In this document: positions 41,522 to 50,887 of the stretch, piece by piece
Numbering within the stretch: position 1 is the stretch's first letter
Layout: each line of letters starts with the position of its first letter
DNA from: Candidatus Sericytochromatia bacterium S15B-MN24 CBMW_12
GTDB taxonomy: Bacteria > Cyanobacteriota > Sericytochromatia > S15B-MN24 > UBA4093
Reading direction: 5' to 3'
Length of the DNA: 64,000 bases
Assembly: GCA_002083825.1 (NCBI GenBank)
Contig: DAZV01000057.1
Coordinates: 62,001 to 126,000 of the forward strand
Translations under genes and position numbers: made by a program
The notes under the pieces: generated by a model
Told to the model about the DNA's origin: nothing
Seen by the model: only the letters and a program-made list of their open reading frames with translations
Databases searched by the model: none

Positions 41522-44317
41522 CTAGCCGTGGGAAACCAGTCCTCCGACCACTCCGACGCAGCGCGAGCAGAGGGTCTGATGGGCATGGTGCGTGCCGACC
41601 GACATCGCGTAGGACCAACAGCGTTCGCACTTTTCGCCCGAGGCGCGCGCCACCGAGACGCCGAGGTCGCCCTCGGGGGACTCGACGGCATCGGCGGCGG
41701 CGATGGTGACGCCCGAGACGATGAGTACCTTGGTGATCTCGTCGCCGAGCCCTTCGATGAGCTCGCGCGCTTCGCGGGTCCGGGGGGCGAGCGTGACGTG
41801 GGCGTCGAGGCCCGAGCCGATGACCTTGGCTTGTCGCGCATCTTCGAGTCCCTTGTTGACGATCTCGCGGAGCGTCAGGATCCGTTCCCAGCGCTCGGCG
41901 AGCGCCTCGTTACGGAATTGCTCGGGGATCTTCGGCCAGTCGAGCAGGAAGACCGAAGTTTCGTCGGGTTTCTGGGTGGCGGGAAGGTAGGCGAAGATGT
42001 CCTCGGCCAGGTGCGAGAGCACCGGAGCCACCATGCGCAGGAGGGCCTGCAGGACATGGTGCATGACCGTCTGGGCGGCACGGCGTGCGACGGAGCCGGG
42101 GGCTTCGGCGTAGAGGCGATCCTTGGCCACGTCGAGGTAGAAGCTCGAGAGATCGACCACGGCGTAGTTCTGGATGGTCTGATAGAACTGGAAGAACTGG
42201 AAGTTCTCGAAGTCCTGGGTGATCTCCTGGGTGACCTGGTGGAGGCGATGCAGGGCGTAGCGATCGATTTCCGGCAGCGCGTCGTAGGCGACGGCATCCT
42301 TGGGGTCGAAGTCGTGGAGGTTCGCCATGAGGTAGCGCGCGGTATTGCGAATCTTGCGGTAGACCTCGGATTGCTGCTTGAGGATGAGATCGGAGATCCT
42401 GACGTCGCCGGAGTAGTCCACGCTGGAGACGTAGAGCCTCAAGACGTCGGCGCCGTACTGCTGGATGACCTTCTGGGGTTCGACGACATTGCCGAGCGAC
42501 TTGCTCATCTTGCGGCCTTGGCCGTCCATGACGAAGCCATGGGTGAGAACCGTCCGATAGGGCGACTGGCCGCGGGTGGCCACCGCGGTGAGCAGGGAGG
42601 ACTGGAACCAGCCACGGTACTGGTCGGCGCCTTCGAGGTAGAGGTCGGCCGGGAAGCCGAGTTCGGGGCGTTGTTCGAGAACGGCGCTCCAGGTTGTTCC
42701 GGAGTCGAACCAGACGTCCATGATGTCGCGTTCCTGGGTGAATTCCGTGCCGCCACAGGTGGCGCAGGCGAAGTCGTGGCCCAGGAAGCTCTCGGCGTCG
42801 TACTTCCACCAGGCGTCGGATCCTTCTTCTTCGAAGACGGCGGCGACGCGATCGATGGTCTCGGGGGTGATCAAGGGGACGTGGTCGTTCTTGCAGTAGA
42901 AGACCGGGATCGGGACGCCCCAGCTACGCTGGCGAGAGATGCACCAGTCGCCGCGGTCGGCCACCATGTTGGCTATCCGGACCTCGCCGAAGCTTGGGAG
43001 CCATTTCACGCCCTTGATGGCCTCCAGGGTTTGCTTGCGGAAGCCGTCCACCGAGGCGAACCACTGCTCGGTGGCTCGGTAGATGACCGGGTTGTGGCAG
43101 CGCCAGCAGTGGGGATAGGAGTGCTGGAAGTCCTGGTGGTGAAGGAGTAGTCCGCTTTCGCGCAGGGCCTCGATGATGGTCGGGTTGGCCTTGAAGTAGG
43201 GCTTGCCTTCGACGAGGGTGCCGGCTTCGGGGGTGAAGATGCCGCGGTCGTTGAGCGGGGCGAGAACTTGCAGACCGTACTTCAGGCCGACCTGGTAGTC
43301 GTCCAGACCGTGGCCGGGAGCGGTATGGACCGCTCCGGTACCGGCTTCGAGCGTGACGTGGCTACCCAGGATGACGGGGCTGAGGCGATCGAGGAAGGGA
43401 TGACGGTACATGCTGCCTTCGAGGTCGCGTCCCTTGAAGGTCATCCCTTCGATGAGCGAGCCGTCGAGGCCCGCCACCGCCAGGACGTCCGAGGCGAGGG
43501 CGGTGGCCAGGATGATGCGGCCATGGCCTTCCACCTGGTAGACGCCGTAGTCGAAGTCGGGTCCGAGCGCCACGGCCAGGTTGGCTGGCAGGGTCCAGGG
43601 GGTGGTGGTCCAGATGGCGATGCTCAGGTCGTCCAGGTTCGCCGCCAGGTTGGCGTTGGGGCTGGAGACGAGCGGGAAACGCACGAAGATCGAGGGCGAG
43701 GTGTGATCGGCGTACTCGACCTCGGCCTCGGCGAGCGCGGTGGTGTCGAAAGAGCACCAGTAGACCGGCTTGAGTCCCTTGTAGATGTAGCCTCGCTGCA
43801 TCATGTCGCCGAAGACCCTGATCTGGCGGGCTTCGAACTTGGGGTCGAGGGTGACGTAGGGATTTTCCCAGTCCGCGAAGACGCCCAGGCGGGTGAAGTG
43901 GCCTTTCTGGGTGGCGATGGACTTCAGGGCGAATTCCTTGCAGAGGGCCCGGACCTCGAGCGCGGAGAGGTTCTTGGCTTCGGTCTTGAGGGCCTTGAGG
44001 GCCGCGAGCTCGGTGGGAAGGCCGTGGGTGTCGTAGCCGGGCACGAAGGGGGCCCTGAAGCCGTTCATGGCCTTGTACTTGACCACGACGTCCTTGAGGA
44101 TCTTGTTGAGGGCGTGGCCGATGTGGATATTGCCGGAGCTGGAGTACGGCGGGCCGTCGTGAAGGATGTACGAAGGGGCTCCCTGGCGCTTTTCGAGCAT
44201 CCGGTCGTAGATCGATTCTTCCGACCATTTCGCCTGGATTTCGGGCTCGCGCGCGACGGAGTTGGCGCGCATGGGGAAGTCGGTGACGGGAAGGTTGACG
44301 GTCTGCTTGTACTCCAC
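41522..44317 (-). CDS. ileS: Isoleucyl-tRNA synthetase
   Basis: The 931-residue enzyme has the HIGH motif (GNIHIGHALNK, about 62), the KMSKS motif (KMSKSLGN, about 600), the editing CP1 domain with TTPWTLPAN and a C-terminal zinc site CERC...CSRC (about 895-920). This is the bacterial type with a C-terminal zinc finger. It charges tRNA-Ile. The GTG start gives MEYKQTVNLPVTDFPMRANS. A good promoter lies 43 bases upstream, and there is no T-box-like leader (the leader is only about 36 bases). Confidence 0.96.
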   Translation of the reverse strand: MEYKQTVNLPVTDFPMRANSVAREPEIQAKWSEESIYDRMLEKRQGAPSYILHDGPPYSSSGNIHIGHALNKILKDVVVKYKAMNGFRAPFVPGYDTHGLPTELAALKALKTEAKNLSALEVRALCKEFALKSIATQKGHFTRLGVFADWENPYVTLDPKFEARQIRVFGDMMQRGYIYKGLKPVYWCSFDTTALAEAEVEYADHTSPSIFVRFPLVSSPNANLAANLDDLSIAIWTTTPWTLPANLAVALGPDFDYGVYQVEGHGRIILATALASDVLAVAGLDGSLIEGMTFKGRDLEGSMYRHPFLDRLSPVILGSHVTLEAGTGAVHTAPGHGLDDYQVGLKYGLQVLAPLNDRGIFTPEAGTLVEGKPYFKANPTIIEALRESGLLLHHQDFQHSYPHCWRCHNPVIYRATEQWFASVDGFRKQTLEAIKGVKWLPSFGEVRIANMVADRGDWCISRQRSWGVPIPVFYCKNDHVPLITPETIDRVAAVFEEEGSDAWWKYDAESFLGHDFACATCGGTEFTQERDIMDVWFDSGTTWSAVLEQRPELGFPADLYLEGADQYRGWFQSSLLTAVATRGQSPYRTVLTHGFVMDGQGRKMSKSLGNVVEPQKVIQQYGADVLRLYVSSVDYSGDVRISDLILKQQSEVYRKIRNTARYLMANLHDFDPKDAVAYDALPEIDRYALHRLHQVTQEITQDFENFQFFQFYQTIQNYAVVDLSSFYLDVAKDRLYAEAPGSVARRAAQTVMHHVLQALLRMVAPVLSHLAEDIFAYLPATQKPDETSVFLLDWPKIPEQFRNEALAERWERILTLREIVNKGLEDARQAKVIGSGLDAHVTLAPRTREARELIEGLGDEITKVLIVSGVTIAAADAVESPEGDLGVSVARASGEKCERCWSYAMSVGTHHAHQTLCSRCVGVVGGLVSHG

Positions 44318-44359
44318 GGAAGCTCTGCCTTTCTGATGCGGGGAGCGTCCCCTTTGTCC

Positions 44360-44388
44360 ATTCTACGTGGTCATGGGCCAGAGAGCAA
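44360..44388 (-). promoter_or_regulatory. Promoter of ileS
   Basis: On the minus strand TTGCTC (44383-44388), a 17-base spacer and TAGAAT (44360-44365) form a good sigma70-type promoter just after the ftsZ terminator. Confidence 0.65.
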
Positions 44389-44404
44389 AGGACGGGGGGG
44401 CAAG

Positions 44405-44446
44405 GAAAGCCCCCGGCGCCAGAGGCCAAGGGCCAGGCACCGGGGG
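44405..44446 (-). terminator. Terminator of ftsZ and the division cluster
   Basis: Read on the minus strand, CCCCCGGTGCC (44436-44446) pairs with GGCGCCGGGGG (44410-44420), with one G-U pair, followed by CTTTCCTT. A short internal GGCC/GGCC helix can extend the stem. Confidence 0.75.
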
Positions 44447-44485
44447 TGGCGACTCGCTGGGTCGGTCGTTTGACCGCGGGCCTGT

Positions 44486-45595
44486 TTAGTAAGGGCGCTT
44501 GAAGCTGGATTCCCGCAGGAACTCGGGAATTTCGGCCTGGCCGTGCGCGCCATGGGGCATGGGGGCGGCGACGGGGACGACTTGCTGGCGAACGGGTTCC
44601 TTGTGGGCATGGGAGACGGTGGTGGTTTGCTGCAGCATCTTGCCGTCGAAGCCGGTGGCGATCACGGTGATGCGGATCTCGCCCTGGAGGCGTTCGTCGA
44701 CGACCGCGCCGAAGATGATGTTGGCGTCGGAGTCCACGGAGGAGTAGATGACTTCGGCGGCTTCGTTGACTTCGTAGAGGGTGAGGTCGTTGCCGCCGGT
44801 GACGTTGAAGATGACGCCGGAGGCGCCGTTGATGGTGGCTTCGAGCAGGGGGCTGCTGACGGCGGTGCGGGCGGCCTCGATGGCGCGACCTTCGCCCTGT
44901 CCGATGCCGATGCCCATCAGGGCGGATCCGGCGCTGGACATGACGGACTTGACGTCGGCGAAGTCGACGTTGATGAGACCGGGGATGGTGATGATGTCGG
45001 AGATGCCCTGGACGCCCTGCCGGAGGACGTCATCGGCGATGTGGAAGGCTTCCTGCATCGACGTGCGCTTCTCGACGACCTGGAGGAGCTTGTCGTTGGG
45101 GATGATGATGAGGGTGTCGACGCACTCCTTGAGCATCTGGATGCCTTGTTCGGCCTGCTGGCCGCGGCGCCGTCCCTCGAAGGTGAAGGGACGGGTCACG
45201 ACGCCGACGGTAAGTGCGCCGACTTCGCGCGCCACCTGAGCGACCACGGCGGCTGCGCCGGTGCCGGTGCCGCCGCCCATGCCGGCGGTGATGAAGACCA
45301 TGTCGGCGCCGTCGAGGGCGGCAACCAGTTCATCGCGGGATTCCTCGGCGGCCTTCTGTCCGACGGCGGGGTTACCGCCGGCGCCAAGGCCACGGGTGAG
45401 CTTGGCGCCGATCTGGAGACGACGCTCGGATTGGGCCAGTGCCAGCGCTTGGGCATCGGTGTTGAGGGTCCAGAACTCCACCCCGGTCAGACCACTCGCG
45501 ATCATCCGGTTGATGGCATTTGATCCGCCCCCGCCGACGCCAATGACTTTGATATCGGCGGAAAGTCCTGCCTTATCGGTGATATCGAAAACCAT
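44486..45595 (-). CDS. ftsZ: Cell division protein FtsZ
   Basis: FtsZ is the tubulin-like GTPase that builds the Z ring. The 369-residue protein has the [17 protein letters not shown] start, the tubulin signature GGGTGTGAA (about 104), the T7 region [13 protein letters not shown] and a short linker. The C-terminal peptide AEIPEFLRE docks FtsA, SepF or ZipA-like anchors. No ftsA is adjacent, so the membrane anchor must be encoded elsewhere. It is the last gene of the cluster and is followed by a strong terminator. Confidence 0.97.
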   Translation of the reverse strand: MVFDITDKAGLSADIKVIGVGGGGSNAINRMIASGLTGVEFWTLNTDAQALALAQSERRLQIGAKLTRGLGAGGNPAVGQKAAEESRDELVAALDGADMVFITAGMGGGTGTGAAAVVAQVAREVGALTVGVVTRPFTFEGRRRGQQAEQGIQMLKECVDTLIIIPNDKLLQVVEKRTSMQEAFHIADDVLRQGVQGISDIITIPGLINVDFADVKSVMSSAGSALMGIGIGQGEGRAIEAARTAVSSPLLEATINGASGVIFNVTGGNDLTLYEVNEAAEVIYSSVDSDANIIFGAVVDERLQGEIRITVIATGFDGKMLQQTTTVSHAHKEPVRQQVVPVAAPMPHGAHGQAEIPEFLRESSFKRPY

Positions 45596-45613
45596 GCCCT
45601 ACCTTTGCCTTCC

Positions 45614-45961
45614 CTAAAATGACCAGAACCGACCGAGTAGCAGTCGTCGAATCTTGGCGAGGTTCTCGAAGATTCGGACCCCGAAGACGACGATTGCCGC
45701 GAGGTAGAGATCGCCGCCCAGCATGTCGCCGAGGTAGGTCAACCCTGCCGCCAAGAGCGTATTTGCAGTGAACCCACTGATGAAGACCGCGAGTCCGAAG
45801 CGCCCTTCCAGACCGGATCGGATCCCTCCGAGTCCCGTGTCCAGGGCCGCCACGATCGCCACCGCCATGTACTTCGACATGGCCTGTGGGATGCTCCACG
45901 GCATGAAGATTCCCAAGAGGATCCCGACGGCCAATCCACCGAGCGTGACGACGACTCCCAT
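45614..45961 (-). CDS. sbp: Small basic protein, DUF1290 family
   Basis: The 115-residue membrane protein has three to four hydrophobic segments and the DUF1290 hallmarks PWSIPQAMSKYMAVAIVAALDTGLGGIRSGLEGRF and GLTYLGDMLGGDLYLAAIVVFGVRIFENLAKIRR. In Bacillus the homologous sbp also lies just upstream of the ftsAZ region. No biochemical role is established, though position suggests a part in division. Start and stop overlap with the DUF881 gene (TAATG). Confidence 0.9.
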   Translation of the reverse strand: MGVVVTLGGLAVGILLGIFMPWSIPQAMSKYMAVAIVAALDTGLGGIRSGLEGRFGLAVFISGFTANTLLAAGLTYLGDMLGGDLYLAAIVVFGVRIFENLAKIRRLLLGRFWSF

Positions 45962-46677
45962 TACTTGCTCTCCTGGGGAGCTGCCGGCGGCACCGGCTTA
46001 GCAAACTTGTACTGGCTCCCGCCGCTGTACATCGGGATCAGGACCTCGGACTTTCTCGATATGCTAACTTGGATCCCGTAGAATTGCAAGTATTCGAGGA
46101 TTCCGCCCCGCATGTTCAGCGACGCTTCCATCGTCTGCGGTTCGCCGATGGCCCTGATCACGAAAGGCGGAGCGATCCGCGTCTTGTTGACGAGAATCGT
46201 CGTTCCCGCGCAGGTGATCTCCGACGTGTCCACCAGACGCTGATCGTTTACCGACACGACTTCAGCCCCGCCGGCCCTCAGTTCGTTCACCAACCTCAAG
46301 AGATCGTCGTTATGCACGATCGCCGTGTTGGGGTCCTCGCCTTTGGTCAGGGGCTTCGACGAGTCCGAGACGATCACCTCCAGCCCTTGACCCGAAACCG
46401 CGGATTGGCCGGCGGCCAGGTTCAACGCCACGCCCTGTTTCTGGGCAAGCTTGATCTTGCCGGACTCCAGCTCCGTGATCTGCGCCCGCAGGAGCGTCAG
46501 TTCCTTCGTGAGGTCCGTGTTCCGCAGCTCGGAGGTCTTCAGCATGAAGACCAGATCTTCCAGGCGGCGGCTCGGCAGCATCTCTCGCTGCTCGGTTTGA
46601 CTCTTGATTTGGGTGGCGACCAGAAACCCGACGATGATCGAAACGATGGAGACGGGTAACTGCCAGTTTTTTTGCAT
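45961..46677 (-). CDS. DUF881 family membrane protein
   Basis: The 238-residue protein has one N-terminal membrane helix (QLPVSIVSIIVGFLVATQI), a coiled-coil segment (about 35-75) and the DUF881 domain. That domain has GLEVIVSDSS, VHNDDLLRLVNELRAGGAEVVSVNDQRLVDTSEITCAGTTILVN and YLQFYGIQVSISRK. DUF881 genes are found next to DUF1290 and division genes in Gram-positive and related phyla. The topology resembles FtsL/DivIC-type bitopic proteins, so an extracytoplasmic scaffold role is a reasonable inference. Confidence 0.88.
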   Translation of the reverse strand: MQKNWQLPVSIVSIIVGFLVATQIKSQTEQREMLPSRRLEDLVFMLKTSELRNTDLTKELTLLRAQITELESGKIKLAQKQGVALNLAAGQSAVSGQGLEVIVSDSSKPLTKGEDPNTAIVHNDDLLRLVNELRAGGAEVVSVNDQRLVDTSEITCAGTTILVNKTRIAPPFVIRAIGEPQTMEASLNMRGGILEYLQFYGIQVSISRKSEVLIPMYSGGSQYKFAKPVPPAAPQESK

Positions 46678-46678
46678 G

Positions 46679-47377
46679 TCAGTTTTGGGAGTCGTAGCCT
46701 TTCACGACCGGAGCTTCAGGGGATCTGAGGTCAATGTATTCTACCGCTCGCGTTCCCGAGCGCGCTAGGGGGAGCAGGTGCTTGAAGACGTGAAGTTTAT
46801 CGGCGATCGCCCGACCCTCGCCGAACCGTACCGCCACCCCGTTCAACGTCCCCGTCCAGTCCCCCGGACGCCTCAGGTCCACCTCCCCCGAAAGTCCCTC
46901 CCCGTAAAGGCTCAGCTCCCGCAAGGCCTGCAACGCCGCCCCGGTCAACCGACCCTCCTCCAGCGGAGCCTGCAAGCCCAGCTTCATGTCTCGGGCGCCT
47001 TCCGGTGTCCGGAAGACCACCCCCTCGTAATCCACGACCTGACCATCGTTCAATCGCGCCAGCGGCTCGCGCTCACTCAGCGTGACTTCCAGCCGCGCCG
47101 GAAACAACCAGCGCCGCACCTTGGCGTCCGCGATCGCGGGGTTCTTCAAGACTTCCCGACGCACTCCCTCCGGATCGATCCGGTAGAGCGGCTTCCCCTT
47201 CTCCTCGGCGAGCGCCAAGGCCAGAGGAGCCGCCAGCAATCGCTTGGCGCCGGCCACCCTCAGATCCCCCTGCCACGTCCATTGCGGCATGGCCCAGAGC
47301 GCCACGCCCGCCCCGCCGAGCAAAAAAGCCTGGACGATCCCCGCGAAGAGCCTAGGCGCTCGGTTGCGTCGGGTCAT
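46679..47377 (-). CDS. ftsQ: Cell division protein FtsQ (DivIB)
   Basis: The ATG at 47377 has GCGGAGG upstream and lies within the murB 3' end. The 232-residue protein has a short basic cytoplasmic tail, one membrane helix (LFAGIVQAFLLGGAGVALWAM), a POTRA domain (about 40-110: LRVAGAKRLLAAPLALALAEEKGKPLYRIDPEGVRREVLKNPAIADAKVRRWLFPARLEVTLSEREPLA) and a beta domain. It connects FtsL/FtsB-type proteins in the divisome. Sequence conservation is low, but position and architecture are typical. Confidence 0.88.
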   Translation of the reverse strand: MTRRNRAPRLFAGIVQAFLLGGAGVALWAMPQWTWQGDLRVAGAKRLLAAPLALALAEEKGKPLYRIDPEGVRREVLKNPAIADAKVRRWLFPARLEVTLSEREPLARLNDGQVVDYEGVVFRTPEGARDMKLGLQAPLEEGRLTGAALQALRELSLYGEGLSGEVDLRRPGDWTGTLNGVAVRFGEGRAIADKLHVFKHLLPLARSGTRAVEYIDLRSPEAPVVKGYDSQN

Positions 47378-48269
47378 GCCTCGCCTCCGCATGCCCCACC
47401 TCGAGCCCGACTCCCCTCACTTCCGGATGGAGCCAGAGCCCATGCCGCGCATGAATTCGCTCCTGCACCCGCGTGATCAGCGCGTTGATTTCAGCGGCCT
47501 GGGCCCCTCCCAGGTTGACGATGAAGTTCGCATGGACCGTCGAAACCTGGGCACGACCGAGGGTCTCTCCCTTCAGGCCCGCGTCCTCGATGAGCTTTCC
47601 CGCCGAGGCCATGCTCGGATTCGTGAAGACCGATCCTGCCGAAAGTGCCTGAGGCTGACGTTCTCTCCGCCACTTCGACAGCATGAGAATCTCCTGCTGA
47701 ACCGCTTCGGGACTCCGAGGCTCCAGTCGGATGACGGCCTCCAGCACCACGGCCCCCCGCTCGCGCAGGTTCGAATGCCGGTAGCGATAGCCCAGGTCCG
47801 CGACGCCCTCGGTGATCACCGAGCCATCCGGCATGAGCGAGGTCGCCGACTCCAGGATGTCGGCCATGCTCGACTGATGCGCGCCGGCGTTCATGACGAC
47901 CGTGCCTCCGAGGGTTCCCGGAATGGTCGAGAGGAACTCGACGCCACCCCATCCGGCCTGGGCCGCCGCCTTGACCGCCGTCATGGTCGAGCAACCCGCT
48001 TGCGCCGTGAGGCGTCCGTTCTCCAGCGAAACCGCGCCGAACTTGTCGGCAAGCCGGATGACGAGCCCAGCAAAGCCCTCGTCGGAGATGAGGAGGTTGC
48101 TGCCTCGCCCGATGACGAAGAAGGGGACGTTTTCGCTGCGGGCCCACTGCAAAAGGGCCTTCACCTCGTCGATGGAGCGGGGTTCGGCGAAGTAGCGGGC
48201 AGGCCCTCCCACCCTCCAGCTGGTGAAGGGGGCGAGCTGGACGTTTTCGCGCAGGTCGAGCGTGGTCAT
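47352..48269 (-). CDS. murB: UDP-N-acetylenolpyruvoylglucosamine reductase
   Basis: MurB reduces UDP-GlcNAc-enolpyruvate to UDP-MurNAc with FAD and NADPH. The 305-residue protein has TSWRVGGPARYF, the FAD-binding GRGSNLLISDEGFAG, FLSTIPGTLGGTVVMNAG, the catalytic serine region SAGSVFTNP, HANFIVN and the C-terminal HPEVRGVG with the catalytic glutamate. It lies 4 bases after murC and overlaps ftsQ by 26 bases. Confidence 0.95.
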   Translation of the reverse strand: MTTLDLRENVQLAPFTSWRVGGPARYFAEPRSIDEVKALLQWARSENVPFFVIGRGSNLLISDEGFAGLVIRLADKFGAVSLENGRLTAQAGCSTMTAVKAAAQAGWGGVEFLSTIPGTLGGTVVMNAGAHQSSMADILESATSLMPDGSVITEGVADLGYRYRHSNLRERGAVVLEAVIRLEPRSPEAVQQEILMLSKWRRERQPQALSAGSVFTNPSMASAGKLIEDAGLKGETLGRAQVSTVHANFIVNLGGAQAAEINALITRVQERIHARHGLWLHPEVRGVGLEVGHAEARHDPTQPSA

Positions 48270-48273
48270 CGGT

Positions 48274-49653
48274 CTAGGCGGGAGCGGTGGTTCGGGTGGC
48301 CTCGACCATCCGGAGGCGTTCCAGTAAGGGCTCGGCGAGCTTGTTCACGTTGCCCGCTCCGAGGAGCAGAACCAGTTGGCCGGCATGAACCTTGGTCGGC
48401 AGCGCGTCGAGCACGTCGCTGGCGGTGGGCCAGTGGAAGACCTCGGGGATGGGGAGGATCTCGCGCATGCGCTGGATCAGATCGGCCGAAGTGACTCCGT
48501 TGGACGCTTCGCCCGCTCCGTAGACGTCCATGAGGGCGACGCCGTCCACCCCCGCGAAGCAGGCGGCGAACTCCTCGAAGAGGGCGGCCGTGCGCGAGTA
48601 GCGGTGCGGCTGGAATACCGCCCAGACCGGCGTGCCCAGGAGCTTCGCCGCGGCCAGCGTGGCGCGGATCTCGGTGGGATGGTGGGCGTAGTCGTCCACC
48701 ACCGTGACTCCCGCCGCCATGCCGTGGGATTGAAAGCGCCTTCCGACTCCCGCGAAGGCGTGGAGGCCGGGAAGGATCTCGGCGGGAGCCAGTCCCATCA
48801 GGCTCGCCACCGCGATCGCGGCCGCCGCGTTGGAGACGTTATGTCGACCCGAGACCCGGATGTCGTAGAGGTTGTCGGCTAGGGTGAAGCTTGCTTCCGC
48901 CCCGCCAAGAGACTCTCGCTCGATCCGGAAATCGGCGCCCTCGCTGAAGCCGTAGGTGAGAACCTTGGCTTTCAGGCGGGGTAAAAGCTGCTGAACGCCG
49001 GGGTCGTCGGCGCATGCCACGACCGTCGCCCCCTCGCCGAGGGAGTTGATGAACGTCTCGAAGGTGCCCAGGATCTCCTCGAAGTCGCGGTAGTGGTCGA
49101 GGTGGTCGGCTTCCAGGTTGGTGAGGATGACCCACTCCGCGCTCAGGCGCACGATGGACTTGTCGGACTCGTCCGACTCGGCGACCAGGAAGGGGCTTTG
49201 GCCCGCGCGGGCGGTCCCGCCGATGAGCGGAAGATCGCCGCCGACCAGAACGGTGGGATCCCAGCCCGCCTTGACCAGGATCGAGGCCATGATGCCGGTG
49301 GTGGTGGTCTTGCCATGGGTGCCGCAAACCGAGACGCTGCGATGGGTGGCCATCAGCATGGCGAGGACCTCGGAGCGATGGTAGACCTTGAGGCCCCGCG
49401 CGAGGGCTTCCGCGACCTCCGGGTTGTCCAGGCTTACCGCCGTCGAGACGACGATGGCCTGGGCGTCCGCGAGGTTATCGGCGTCATGGCCCACGGTGAT
49501 GGGAATCCCCATGGCCTGCAGGCGCGCCACGGTCGGGGAGGTCGCCTGGTCGGATCCGGTCACCTTTCCGCCGCGCTGATGGATGATCTGGGCGATCGCG
49601 CTCATGCCGACGCCCCCGATCCCGATGAAATGAAGCGCTTCCGGGGTGATCAA
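48274..49653 (-). CDS. murC: UDP-N-acetylmuramate--L-alanine ligase
   Basis: MurC adds the first stem-peptide residue to UDP-MurNAc. Motifs are LHFIGIGGVGMSAIA, the ATP-binding GTHGKTTTTG (about 112), ESDESD, HLDHY and DDYAHHPTE. I prefer the TTG at 49653 because TGAGGA lies 8 bases before it and the UDP-binding loop then begins near residue 9, as in short MurCs. In-frame GTG 49668 and TTG 49719 are alternatives without a well-placed Shine-Dalgarno. It may have its own promoter, since a 140-base gap separates it from murG. Confidence 0.93.
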   Translation of the reverse strand: MITPEALHFIGIGGVGMSAIAQIIHQRGGKVTGSDQATSPTVARLQAMGIPITVGHDADNLADAQAIVVSTAVSLDNPEVAEALARGLKVYHRSEVLAMLMATHRSVSVCGTHGKTTTTGIMASILVKAGWDPTVLVGGDLPLIGGTARAGQSPFLVAESDESDKSIVRLSAEWVILTNLEADHLDHYRDFEEILGTFETFINSLGEGATVVACADDPGVQQLLPRLKAKVLTYGFSEGADFRIERESLGGAEASFTLADNLYDIRVSGRHNVSNAAAAIAVASLMGLAPAEILPGLHAFAGVGRRFQSHGMAAGVTVVDDYAHHPTEIRATLAAAKLLGTPVWAVFQPHRYSRTAALFEEFAACFAGVDGVALMDVYGAGEASNGVTSADLIQRMREILPIPEVFHWPTASDVLDALPTKVHAGQLVLLLGAGNVNKLAEPLLERLRMVEATRTTAPA

Positions 49654-49747
49654 AACAGGGGTCCTCACTATCGACGCGAAAGGAACGCGGCCGTCAGCCC
49701 GTACCCTTTCTATACGCAAAGCTCCGGGGATTCAAACCGGAGCTTAT

Positions 49748-49776
49748 AGCTTACAACCGAAGCCCCGATTTGTCAG
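49748..49776 (-). promoter_or_regulatory. Candidate internal promoter before murC
   Basis: On the minus strand CTGACA (49771-49776), a 17-base spacer and TAAGCT (49748-49753) lie in the only sizeable gap within the division cluster, between murG and murC. Confidence 0.4.
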
Positions 49777-49792
49777 GCACTTTTCTTGCGTC

Positions 49793-50887
49793 TCAGCGTG
49801 ACCCCGCCGCCAGCGCGATCAGTCTCGCGGCGATTCGCTCGGCTGCGTCCGGGCGGCCAAACCGCCTACTGGCGGCGCTCATGCGTTCCCTGCGCTCCGC
49901 ATCGTGCATCAAGCTTTCCACCGCATCCGCCAGCCCCGAAAGGTCGCGGTCGTCGAGAGAAATCGCGGCCCCCGCCTCGGATAGCGACCGCGCATTGGCC
50001 GGCTGATCCTTCCCCCCGAACTGGAAGGGCACCAGGACCATCGGTTTGCCGGCTGCGGCCAGCTCGGCCAGAGTAGTCGCCCCCGCTCGGGAGACGACGA
50101 GGTCCGCCCCCGCGATGGCCGCCGGCATCTCGGCCAGGAACTCCATGACCCGGTAGCGGGGCTCTGCGCGAAATCTCGCGGTCCGCTCCTCGACTGCCGC
50201 CAGGTCACCCTTTCCCGTCACGTGCAAGATGGCCCAGTCACGCTGAGCGAGCCAGCGCTCCAGCGCGTCCGTCGCGGCCTGGTTGATGGTCCGAGCTCCC
50301 AGGCTGCCGCCCGTGATCAGCAAAAGCTTATCCACCGGCGGGAAACCCAGCCGGGCGCGGGCTTCCGCCCGACTCAGCTGGTAGGCCTCCGGTCGGATGG
50401 GGTTGCCGAGGCATTCGACCTTGCCTGGCGGGAAGTGGCGATCGCTCGGCGGAAATGTCGTGAAGACCGTCGTGGCCACCCGAGCCAGGACGCGGTTGGC
50501 TATCCCCGGGAAGGCGTTCTGCTCGCAGATGACCGCGGGAATGCCCTCCAGCTTGGCCGCCAGCACCGCCGGAGCGCTCACGTAGCCTCCGGTTCCCACG
50601 ACGAGCCGGGGCTTGACCTCCCGGATGATTCGTCGCGCCTCGGCGACCGAACCCCAAAGTGCTTTTCCGAAGCCTATCAGTTCGGGGCCCAGTTTTCGGG
50701 GCATGCCGACGACGTTCACCGGGTGGAAGGGATAGCCGTGTTGAGGCACGAGTTGCGCCTCCATGCGACTGGGCGTCCCCATGAAGGCGATCGCCAAGTC
50801 CGGATGGTGGCGCCGGAGCTCCCCGGCCAGGGCGAGTGCGGGGTAGAGGTGCCCCCCGGTTCCGCCGCCCGCGAAAAGGATGCTCAT
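49793..50887 (-). CDS. murG: Undecaprenyldiphospho-muramoylpentapeptide N-acetylglucosaminyltransferase
   Basis: MurG converts lipid I to lipid II on the inner face of the membrane. The 364-residue GT28 enzyme has FAGGGTGGHLYPALALA, GTGGYVSAPAVLAA, EQNAFPGIANR, ITGGSLGARTIN and SRAGATTLAELAAAGKPMVLVPFQFGGKDQPANA. The ATG at 50887 overlaps the ftsW stop (ATGA). A much longer in-frame extension overlapping ftsW is not real. Confidence 0.96.
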   Translation of the reverse strand: MSILFAGGGTGGHLYPALALAGELRRHHPDLAIAFMGTPSRMEAQLVPQHGYPFHPVNVVGMPRKLGPELIGFGKALWGSVAEARRIIREVKPRLVVGTGGYVSAPAVLAAKLEGIPAVICEQNAFPGIANRVLARVATTVFTTFPPSDRHFPPGKVECLGNPIRPEAYQLSRAEARARLGFPPVDKLLLITGGSLGARTINQAATDALERWLAQRDWAILHVTGKGDLAAVEERTARFRAEPRYRVMEFLAEMPAAIAGADLVVSRAGATTLAELAAAGKPMVLVPFQFGGKDQPANARSLSEAGAAISLDDRDLSGLADAVESLMHDAERRERMSAASRRFGRPDAAERIAARLIALAAGSR